A stretch of DNA of 64,000 nucleotides from Pseudomonas urmiensis (GTDB lineage Bacteria > Pseudomonadota > Gammaproteobacteria > Pseudomonadales > Pseudomonadaceae). Below are positions 57,138-64,000 of this stretch, in pieces. The notes beneath the pieces were generated by a model, which saw only the letters and a program-made list of their open reading frames with translations, searched no databases and was not told where the DNA came from. Position numbers and translations under genes: made by a program. Location of the stretch: positions 4,345,001-4,409,000 of the forward strand of contig NZ_JABWRE020000001.1 of the NCBI RefSeq assembly GCF_014268815.2, in the 5' to 3' direction. Position 1 is the stretch's first letter. The number at the start of each line of letters is the position of its first letter.

Positions 57138-58532
57138 CTAGGCTTCGCACGCCGAAGAGGCTGGGTTCACCAGGCGCTCGAGGGTCGTACGGTCCAAAAT
57201 TTTCGTATCCAGTTTGATATAGATGGCGGCTTCTTCTGCCACCACCACGGCGTCGGTCACACCCGGCACTGCCATCAGGCGCTCGGTCAGCCCGGCTTCC
57301 CGGACTGCCTCAGGCGTCAGCGGCATACGCAGGCTGGTCACATAAGGCGGCTCGTTCATACTGAACGCAACGACCAGCCATACGGCACACAGCACTGCAC
57401 AGCCCAAGAACACCATGCCCAGGCCACCGTGCTGGAACAACCAGCCACCGATGATTCCTCCCAAGGCGGCACCGAGGAACTGGCTGGTGGAGTAAACCCC
57501 CATTGCCGTTCCCTTGCCGCCGGCGGGCGACACCTTGCTGACCAGCGAAGGCAACGATGCCTCCAGCAGGTTGAAGGCAGTAAAGAATATCACGGTGCCG
57601 ATCACCAGTCCGCGCAAACTGTCAGCCCACTGCCAGAAGAACACCTCGATCACCAGCAGGACACTGACCGCGCCAAGCAACACGCGTTTCATCTTGCGCT
57701 TTTTTTCGCCGTAGATGATGAACGGCACCATTGCAAAAAATGAAACCAGCAAGGCGGTCAGGTACACCCACCAGTGTTCTTCCTTGGGCAAGCCGCCGCG
57801 CTCGACGAACGCAAGCGGCAAGGCGACGAAGCTAGCCATGAGGATCGCATGCAGCACGAAGATACCCACGTCCAGGCGCAGAAGGTCCGGATGGCGCAGG
57901 GTCGGGCCGAGGGCCTGACGCGCCACGCCCGATTCGCGGTGCTGCAAAGCGCTGTGTGCGCTAGGCACGACGAAGGCCACCAGGGCGATGCCGATGACGG
58001 CAAGTCCTGCAGTGGCGAGGAACAATCCTGACAGGCCAAATGCCCGAGTCAGCAACGGCCCGACCACCATGGCCACCGCGAACGACAAGCCGATGCTCAT
58101 GCCGATCATGGCCATGGCCTTGGTCCGGTGCTGTTCACGGGTCAGATCGGACAGCAGCGCCATGACCGCCGCGGAAATCGCTCCGGCGCCTTGTAGAACC
58201 CGCCCGGCGATCACGCCCCAGATCGAGTCGGCCTGCGCGGCCAGCACGCTGCCCAGGGCGAAGATCACCAGCCCCAGGTAGATCACCGGAAGACGCCCGA
58301 TGCGGTCGGAAATCACCCCGAACGGAATTTGCAGCAGCGCCTGGGTCAGGCCATAGGCACCAATGGCCAGGCCGATCAGCGCAGGCGTGGCACCGGCCAG
58401 GTCCATGCCGTAGGTGGCAAGCACCGGCAGGACCATGAACATGCCCAGCATACGAAAGGCAAACACCAGGGCCAGGCCGCTGGCGGCGCGGGTCTCGCTA
58501 CCACTCATGCGCTCGTTGTGGGTGTCGTGCAT
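57138..58532 (-). CDS. MFS transporter, YajR-like
   Basis: 464 residues: twelve helices with motif [18 protein letters not shown], followed by a cytosolic ferredoxin-like domain at residues ~400-460 ([25 protein letters not shown]), the YAM domain of YajR. Substrate unknown. Divergent from uvrA and upstream of ssb, as in P. aeruginosa. Confidence 0.88.
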   Translation of the reverse strand: MHDTHNERMSGSETRAASGLALVFAFRMLGMFMVLPVLATYGMDLAGATPALIGLAIGAYGLTQALLQIPFGVISDRIGRLPVIYLGLVIFALGSVLAAQADSIWGVIAGRVLQGAGAISAAVMALLSDLTREQHRTKAMAMIGMSIGLSFAVAMVVGPLLTRAFGLSGLFLATAGLAVIGIALVAFVVPSAHSALQHRESGVARQALGPTLRHPDLLRLDVGIFVLHAILMASFVALPLAFVERGGLPKEEHWWVYLTALLVSFFAMVPFIIYGEKKRKMKRVLLGAVSVLLVIEVFFWQWADSLRGLVIGTVIFFTAFNLLEASLPSLVSKVSPAGGKGTAMGVYSTSQFLGAALGGIIGGWLFQHGGLGMVFLGCAVLCAVWLVVAFSMNEPPYVTSLRMPLTPEAVREAGLTERLMAVPGVTDAVVVAEEAAIYIKLDTKILDRTTLERLVNPASSACEA

Positions 58533-58661
58533 GGATTAACCTCGTGTGAACCGGCGGCGATTCTATCAGTCCGACGCCTTGACGGCATATACGCGACGCT
58601 TTGCCGCGTAATGGCAGCGCGCCGTATACTTCCTTGTTTATGCCCGCCGAGCGAGGCCGTA

Positions 58662-61496
58662 GTGGACAAGATCCTGATTCGTGGGGCACGTACCCACAAC
58701 CTGAAGAACATCGACCTGACCCTACCTCGGGACAAGCTGATCGTGATCACCGGCCTGTCCGGTTCCGGCAAGTCGTCCCTGGCGTTCGACACACTCTACG
58801 CCGAGGGCCAGCGCCGCTACGTGGAATCGCTGTCGGCTTACGCCCGGCAATTCCTGTCGATGATGGAAAAGCCTGACGTCGACACCATCGAGGGCCTCTC
58901 CCCGGCCATCTCCATCGAGCAGAAATCGACCTCGCACAACCCGCGTTCGACGGTGGGCACCATCACCGAAATCTACGACTACCTGCGCTTGCTGTACGCC
59001 CGCGTGGGTACGCCGCGCTGCCCGGATCACGATATTCCGCTGGAGGCGCAAACGGTCAGCCAGATGGTCGACCTGGTGCTCGATCAACCAGAGGGCAGCA
59101 AGCTGATGCTGCTGGCGCCGGTGATTCGCGAGCGCAAGGGTGAGCACTTGGCGGTGTTCGACGAGCTGCGTGCGCAGGGTTTCGTCCGTGCCCGGGTCAA
59201 CGGCAAGCTGTATGAGCTCGATGAGCTGCCCAAGCTCGACAAGCAAAAAAAGCACAGCATCGATGTAGTGGTAGACCGCTTCAAGGTGCGCAGCGACCTG
59301 CAGCAGCGCCTGGCCGAATCGTTCGAGACGGCACTGAAGCTGGCCGACGGTATCGCCCTTGTGGCGCCGATGGACGACGAGCCGGGTGAAGAGATGATCT
59401 TCTCCGCACGCTTCGCCTGCCCGATCTGTGGTCATGCCATCAGTGAGCTGGAACCCAAGCTGTTCTCCTTCAACAACCCGGCCGGCGCCTGCCCGACGTG
59501 CGATGGCCTGGGGGTCAAGCAGTACTTCGACACCAAGCGCCTGGTCAACACCGAGTTGACCCTGGCCGAGGGCGCCATCCGCGGCTGGGACCGGCGTAAC
59601 GTGTACTACTTCCAGATGCTCGGCTCACTGGCCGCGCAGTACGGCTTCAGCCTGGAAGTACCGTTTGCCGAGCTGTCCGCCGACGACCAGAAAGTCATCC
59701 TGCACGGCAGCGGCAAGCAGAACGTCGACTTCAAGTACCTCAACGACCGTGGTGATATCGTCAAGCGTTCGCACCCGTTTGAAGGCATCGTGCCGAACCT
59801 TGAGCGGCGCTACCGCGAGACCGAGTCGGCGACTGTGCGCGAGGAGCTGGCGAAGTTTCTCGGTACCCAGCCTTGCCCTGACTGCCGCGGCACTCGTCTG
59901 CGCCGTGAAGCGCGGCACGTGTGGGTGGGCGAGAAAACCCTGCCGGCGGTTACCAACCTGCCGATCGGGGACGCCAGTGAGTATTTCAGCGACCTGACCC
60001 TGACCGGTCGACGCGGGGAGATCGCGGCGAAGATCCTCAAGGAAATCTGCGAGCGCCTGCAGTTCCTGGTCAACGTCGGCCTGGATTACCTGACCCTGGA
60101 CCGCAGCGCCGAAACCCTGTCTGGCGGTGAGGCCCAGCGCATCCGCCTGGCCAGCCAGATCGGCGCCGGCCTGGTGGGGGTGATGTATATCCTCGACGAG
60201 CCGTCGATCGGCCTGCACCAGCGCGACAACGACCGTCTACTGGGCACCCTTAATCACCTGCGCGATCTGGGCAACACAGTGATTGTGGTCGAGCACGACG
60301 AGGACGCCATTCGCCTGGCCGACTATGTGGTCGACATCGGCCCGGGTGCCGGCGTGCATGGCGGGCAGATCGTTGCCGAGGGTACGCCTCAAGAGGTCAT
60401 GGACCATCCTGACTCGCTGACCGGCAAGTATCTGTCTGGCCGCAAGAAGATTGCAGTCCCAGCCAAGCGCACACCGCGCAACAAAAAGCTCTCGCTCAAG
60501 CTCAAGGGCGCGCGTGGCAACAACCTGCAAAACGTCGACTTGGAGATTCCCATTGGCCTGCTGACCTGCGTGACCGGTGTTTCCGGCTCGGGCAAGTCGA
60601 CGCTGATCAACAATACCCTGTTCCCGCTCGCGGCTAGCGCGCTCAACGGTGCTACCAGCCATGAAGCAGCGGCGCACAGCAGCATGGACGGCCTGCAGCA
60701 CCTGGACAAGGTGGTCGATATCGACCAGAGCCCGATTGGCCGCACCCCACGCTCGAACCCTGCAACCTACACCGGTATCTTCACCCCGGTGCGCGAGCTG
60801 TTCGCTGGCGTGCCGGAGTCGCGTGCGCGGGGCTATGGCCCAGGGCGTTTCTCCTTCAACGTCAAGGGTGGCCGCTGCGAGGCGTGCCAGGGCGATGGCC
60901 TGATCAAGGTCGAGATGCACTTTTTGCCGGACATCTATGTGCCGTGCGATGTGTGCAAGAGCAAGCGCTACAACCGCGAGACCCTTGAGATCAAGTACAA
61001 GGGCAAGAACATCCACGAGGTGCTGGAAATGACCATCGAGGATGCCCGCGCGTTCTTCGACGCGGTGCCAGCACTGGCGCGCAAGCTGCAAACGCTGGTC
61101 GATGTGGGGCTTTCCTACATCAAGCTGGGGCAGTCGGCAACGACCCTTTCGGGTGGCGAAGCACAGCGGGTCAAGCTGTCACGCGAGCTGTCCAAGCGCG
61201 ATACCGGCAAGACCTTGTACATCCTTGATGAGCCGACCACCGGCCTGCACTTTGCCGATATCCAGCAGTTGCTGGACGTCCTGCACCGCCTGCGTGACCA
61301 CGGCAACACCGTGGTGGTGATCGAGCACAACCTGGACGTGATCAAGACGGCTGACTGGCTGGTGGACTTGGGGCCTGAGGGTGGCTCCAAGGGGGGGCAG
61401 ATCATTGCCTCGGGTACACCGGAAGAACTGTCGAAGATGAAGCAGTCGTATACCGGGCATTACCTCAAGCCGCTGTTGGAGCGGGATCGGGCCTAA
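58662..61496 (+). CDS. uvrA: Excinuclease ABC subunit A
   Basis: 944 residues, the standard UvrA length. Two ABC halves: Walker [11 protein letters not shown] and [10 protein letters not shown], signatures LSGGEAQRI and LSGGEAQRV, Walker [11 protein letters not shown] and [10 protein letters not shown]. Zinc modules CPICGH...[17 protein letters not shown] and CEACQGDG...CDVCKSKRY. Start is the GTG behind GAGG; earlier starts enter the divergent gene's promoter. No SOS box is clear upstream. Confidence 0.97.
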   Translation: MDKILIRGARTHNLKNIDLTLPRDKLIVITGLSGSGKSSLAFDTLYAEGQRRYVESLSAYARQFLSMMEKPDVDTIEGLSPAISIEQKSTSHNPRSTVGTITEIYDYLRLLYARVGTPRCPDHDIPLEAQTVSQMVDLVLDQPEGSKLMLLAPVIRERKGEHLAVFDELRAQGFVRARVNGKLYELDELPKLDKQKKHSIDVVVDRFKVRSDLQQRLAESFETALKLADGIALVAPMDDEPGEEMIFSARFACPICGHAISELEPKLFSFNNPAGACPTCDGLGVKQYFDTKRLVNTELTLAEGAIRGWDRRNVYYFQMLGSLAAQYGFSLEVPFAELSADDQKVILHGSGKQNVDFKYLNDRGDIVKRSHPFEGIVPNLERRYRETESATVREELAKFLGTQPCPDCRGTRLRREARHVWVGEKTLPAVTNLPIGDASEYFSDLTLTGRRGEIAAKILKEICERLQFLVNVGLDYLTLDRSAETLSGGEAQRIRLASQIGAGLVGVMYILDEPSIGLHQRDNDRLLGTLNHLRDLGNTVIVVEHDEDAIRLADYVVDIGPGAGVHGGQIVAEGTPQEVMDHPDSLTGKYLSGRKKIAVPAKRTPRNKKLSLKLKGARGNNLQNVDLEIPIGLLTCVTGVSGSGKSTLINNTLFPLAASALNGATSHEAAAHSSMDGLQHLDKVVDIDQSPIGRTPRSNPATYTGIFTPVRELFAGVPESRARGYGPGRFSFNVKGGRCEACQGDGLIKVEMHFLPDIYVPCDVCKSKRYNRETLEIKYKGKNIHEVLEMTIEDARAFFDAVPALARKLQTLVDVGLSYIKLGQSATTLSGGEAQRVKLSRELSKRDTGKTLYILDEPTTGLHFADIQQLLDVLHRLRDHGNTVVVIEHNLDVIKTADWLVDLGPEGGSKGGQIIASGTPEELSKMKQSYTGHYLKPLLERDRA

Positions 61497-61506
61497 AGAC
61501 GGGCAA

Positions 61507-61542
61507 TAAAAAACCCTGCCACGCGAGTGACAGGGTTTTTTA
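61507..61542. terminator. Bidirectional terminator between uvrA and ftnA
   Basis: AAAAAACCCTG...CAGGGTTTTTT with A and T runs on either side, serving both convergent genes. Confidence 0.85.
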
Positions 61543-61556
61543 TTAGCTGAACACAC

Positions 61557-62021
61557 TCACATCTGCGATTGCAGGTAGTTCTGCAGACCGATGGACTTGA
61601 TCAGCCCCTGCTGTTTCTCCAGCCAGTAGGTGTGATCTTCTTCGGTATCGGCCAGCTGCGCGCGCAGGATATCGCGGCTGATATAGTCCTTGTGCAGCTC
61701 GCACAGCTCGATGCCTTTGCACAGGGCGGCACGTACCTTGTACTCCAGGCGCAGGTCGGCGGCGATCATCTCCGGCACGTTAGCGCCTACATCGAGATCG
61801 TCTGGACGCATGCGTGGCGTGCCTTCAAGCATGAGGATCCGACGCATCAGGGCATCAGCGTGCTGCGCCTCTTCTTCCATCTCGTGGTTGATACGCTCAT
61901 AGAGCTTGCTCAAGCCCCAATCTTCGTACATCCGCGAGTGAATGAAATATTGGTCACGCGCCGCCAGTTCGCCCGTCAGCAACGTGTTGAGGTAATCGAT
62001 TACGTCCGGGTGACCTTGCAT
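61557..62021 (-). CDS. ftnA: Bacterioferritin-family ferritin without haem ligand (FtnA/BfrA-like)
   Basis: 154-residue four-helix protein. Ferroxidase ligands conserved: E18 ([11 protein letters not shown], also Y25), E51/H54 (EEEAQHAD), E94 and E127/H130 ([10 protein letters not shown]). The haem-binding Met52 of true bacterioferritins reads Ala here. The P. aeruginosa orthologue beside katA, first named BfrA, was reclassified as the ferritin FtnA for this reason. Next to catalase, it may supply or guard iron during peroxide stress. Confidence 0.9.
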   Translation of the reverse strand: MQGHPDVIDYLNTLLTGELAARDQYFIHSRMYEDWGLSKLYERINHEMEEEAQHADALMRRILMLEGTPRMRPDDLDVGANVPEMIAADLRLEYKVRAALCKGIELCELHKDYISRDILRAQLADTEEDHTYWLEKQQGLIKSIGLQNYLQSQM

Positions 62022-62141
62022 CGCCCTGCTTCTCCCTGTGAAACATCAATACGACATAGTGTGAACCAGGAAGGTCGAGAGGTCACTGAAAAACGCGCAA
62101 TAACATGTAAAAAAACCGGCAAACAGTAGTGATATTCATTG

Positions 62142-62166
62142 AAAAACCGCCCAAATGAGGGCGGTT
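62142..62166 (-). terminator. Intrinsic terminator of katA
   Basis: AACCGCCC/GGGCGGTT with a six-base loop and T run on the minus strand, 18 bases after the catalase stop. Confidence 0.85.
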
Positions 62167-62183
62167 CTACTTATCATTACGAC

Positions 62184-63623
62184 TCAGGCGAGATTCACGC
62201 CCAATGCCTTGGCGATGCCTTCTGCATATGCTGGATCGGCCTTGAAGAAATGCTGTAGCTGACGCTGCACGACATCTTCGCTGACCCCCGCCATGGTTCC
62301 GGCAATATTGCTGATCAACAGTGCCTTCTGCTCAGCGTTCATCAAACGGAACAGCGCGCCTGCATGGCTGTAGTAATCGCCGTCCTCGCGGTGATCGTAA
62401 CGATCGGCCGCGCCGTTGAGTGACAGGGCTGGCTCAGCGTGCTGAGGCGATTGCTTAGGTGCGTCGCCGTAGCTGTTGGGCTCGTAGTTCGGCGCACTGC
62501 CGTAAGCGCCGTAGGCCATGGCGCCGTCACGCTGATAGGTGTTGACCGGGCTACGCGGGGCGTTCACCGGCAAGTGCTGGTGGTTAGTGCCGACACGGTA
62601 GCGGTGAGCGTCGGCATATGCGAACACTCGGCCTTGCAGCATGCGATCCGGCGACAGCCCTACACCTGGAACCATGTTGCTTGGCCCGAAGGTCGCCTGC
62701 TCCACCTCAGCGAAGTAGTTGAGCGGATTGCGGTTGAGCTCCAGCACGCCAACTTCGATCAATGGATAGTCCTTCTGCGACCAGGTCTTGGTCACGTCGA
62801 AGGGGTTCTCCTGACGGTTGGCCGCTTCTTGCTCGCTCATCACCTGGATGCATACAGTCCAACGCGGATAGTCGCCGCGCTCGATCGCCTCGAACAGATC
62901 GCGCTGGGCGTAATCTGGATCAGTGCCTGCCAGACGCGCTGCCTCAGCCGGCGAGAGATTCTTGATGCCCTGTTGGGTCTTGTAGTGCCATTTGACCCAG
63001 GTGCGCTCGCCCTTCGCGTTGATCAGGCTGTAAGTGTGGCTGCCGAAGCCATGCATGTGGCGGTAACCGTCAGGTATGCCACGGTCGGAGAAGAGGATGG
63101 TGACCTGGTGCAGCGCCTCCGGTGAGTGCGACCAGAAATCCCACATCATCTGCGCGTTCTTCAGGTTGCTCTGCGGATGGCGTTTCTGCGTGTGGATAAA
63201 ATCGGGGAACTTGAGTGGATCGCGAATGAAGAACACCGGGGTGTTATTGCCGACGATGTCCCAGTTGCCTTCCTCGGTGTAGAACTTCAGGGCAAAGCCA
63301 CGCGGATCGCGCTCGGTATCCGCTGAGCCGCGCTCGCCACCCACGGTGGAGAAACGCAGGAATGTCTCAGTCTTCTTACCGACTGTGTCGAACAACTTGG
63401 CACTGGTGTATTGAGTGATATCGCGGGTGACCGTGAAGGTACCGTAAGCGCCCGAGCCCTTGGCGTGCACGCGGCGCTCAGGAATGTTCTCGCGGTTGAA
63501 GTGGGCGAGTTTCTCGATCAGATGGAAGTCGTCGAGCAACAGCGGGCCACGCGGGCCTGCCGAACGAGAATTCTGGTTATCAGCTACGGGTGCACCGCTG
63601 GCGGTGGTGAGAATCTTGCTCAT
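62184..63623 (-). CDS. katA: Catalase, small-subunit haem b type
   Basis: 479 residues, clade-3 type. Active-site His in [37 protein letters not shown], distal Asn in [12 protein letters not shown], proximal Tyr in [15 protein letters not shown]. No signal peptide visible. The first ~20 residues are less conserved. Transcribed with ftnA downstream but with its own terminator. Confidence 0.95.
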   Translation of the reverse strand: MSKILTTASGAPVADNQNSRSAGPRGPLLLDDFHLIEKLAHFNRENIPERRVHAKGSGAYGTFTVTRDITQYTSAKLFDTVGKKTETFLRFSTVGGERGSADTERDPRGFALKFYTEEGNWDIVGNNTPVFFIRDPLKFPDFIHTQKRHPQSNLKNAQMMWDFWSHSPEALHQVTILFSDRGIPDGYRHMHGFGSHTYSLINAKGERTWVKWHYKTQQGIKNLSPAEAARLAGTDPDYAQRDLFEAIERGDYPRWTVCIQVMSEQEAANRQENPFDVTKTWSQKDYPLIEVGVLELNRNPLNYFAEVEQATFGPSNMVPGVGLSPDRMLQGRVFAYADAHRYRVGTNHQHLPVNAPRSPVNTYQRDGAMAYGAYGSAPNYEPNSYGDAPKQSPQHAEPALSLNGAADRYDHREDGDYYSHAGALFRLMNAEQKALLISNIAGTMAGVSEDVVQRQLQHFFKADPAYAEGIAKALGVNLA

Positions 63624-63748
63624 GGGCTCTCCTTATCGATCTTCAATGGCCGGCTAATCGGCTTGCTAAGCAGTATCGGGGAGATATGTTGCAAGAACTA
63701 ATTCATTGATCCAGTTAGATCGATAGAAATTAACAATAGAGACAGACA

Positions 63749-63774
63749 CAAAAAACCGGGCACTAGGCCCGGTT
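63749..63774 (-). terminator. Terminator downstream of rplQ
   Basis: AACCGGGC-ACTAG-GCCCGGTT with T run on the minus strand, 22 bases after rplQ; ends the ribosomal protein operon. Confidence 0.85.
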
Positions 63775-63795
63775 CTTTGTAGCAGACAGAACGTC

Positions 63796-64000
63796 TTACT
63801 CGGCAGCTTCTACAGCACCACCGACTGGACGATCAACCAGCTCGACGTACGCCATAGGCGCGTTGTCGCCAGCGCGGAAACCGCACTTCAGGATACGCAG
63901 GTAGCCGCCTTGACGGGTGGCATAGCGCTTGCCCAGATCGTTGAACAGCTTGCCAACAGCGGATTTCGAACGGGTACGATCGAAAGCCAGACGACGGTTG
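63796..64000 (-). CDS. rplQ: 50S ribosomal protein L17 (5' end outside window)
   Basis: The visible 67 codons give [20 protein letters not shown] and [26 protein letters not shown], the C-terminal half of L17. The last gene of the alpha ribosomal operon; its start lies beyond the window. Confidence 0.95.
   Translation of the reverse strand, partial: NRRLAFDRTRSKSAVGKLFNDLGKRYATRQGGYLRILKCGFRAGDNAPMAYVELVDRPVGGAVEAAE

Noticed and set aside
58533..58661. LexA/SOS box in the yajR-like/uvrA gap
   Set aside because: No CTG-N10-CAG element with adequate AT core was found on reading.

Overview
The window looks like a chromosomal segment of a Pseudomonas of the P. putida group. The evidence is high GC coding sequence on both strands, many copies of a Pseudomonas-type REP palindrome (core GCGGGCTTGCCCCGC), and blocks of gene order typical of the genus: katA-ftnA/bfrA-uvrA-yajR-like-ssb, fdhGHI-fdhE-selAB-selC, the DUF2796/ABC/DUF3299 set next to oprG, the nrdR-ribD-ribE-ribBX-ribH-nusB-thiL-pgpA run, and xseB-ispA-dxs. 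Species identity is an inference; no 16S gene is present.

Left part (1-31 kb). The window opens inside eutB, followed by eutC (ethanolamine ammonia-lyase), a GNAT acetyltransferase, a DedA protein, the MtfA peptidase, ppa and an S24-like repressor without an obvious catalytic dyad. A 555-base gap carries a candidate small RNA. Then come a periplasmic esterase, a zeta-toxin-like P-loop kinase downstream of the RNA ligase rtcB with a 15-bp hairpin just before its start, an FMN riboswitch driving ribB, an MBOAT/SGNH acetylation trio, xseB-ispA-dxs, btuB facing btuF, ribA, a 152-bp tandem duplication, an orphan solute-binding protein, and the long riboflavin/thiamine/phospholipid operon. RibBX has a GTP-cyclohydrolase-like half that has lost its zinc cysteines, so the separate ribA is needed.

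Middle (31-45 kb). A seven-unit 61-bp tandem array sits between two inverted REP halves. Next are a probable Zur-controlled zinc-starvation operon, oprG with an Anr-like box, an HxlR regulator/MFS pair with two matching operators, two nucleotide-sugar enzymes, a clavaminate-synthase-like Fe(II)/2-oxoglutarate oxygenase with an alpha/beta hydrolase and an HTH regulator that has its own nested palindrome, an alanine/sodium symporter and an asparaginase.

Right part (45-64 kb). The selenocysteine set is complete for decoding (selC, selB, selA) beside its client, a formate dehydrogenase whose catalytic subunit has an in-frame UGA followed by a SECIS-like hairpin; selD is not in the window. Between the formate dehydrogenase and ssb is a decayed island: an intact EamA exporter flanked by remnants of a LysR regulator, a rubredoxin and a Kef-type antiporter. 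The LysR and rubredoxin remnants are joined in one reading frame through a five-unit 9-bp repeat. The window closes with ssb, a YajR-like exporter, uvrA, a ferritin lacking the haem-ligand Met, catalase and the end of rplQ.

The strongest candidates for something undescribed are the LysR-rubredoxin chimera, the rtcB/zeta-kinase pair with its hairpin leader, and the 61-bp array inside a REP pair.
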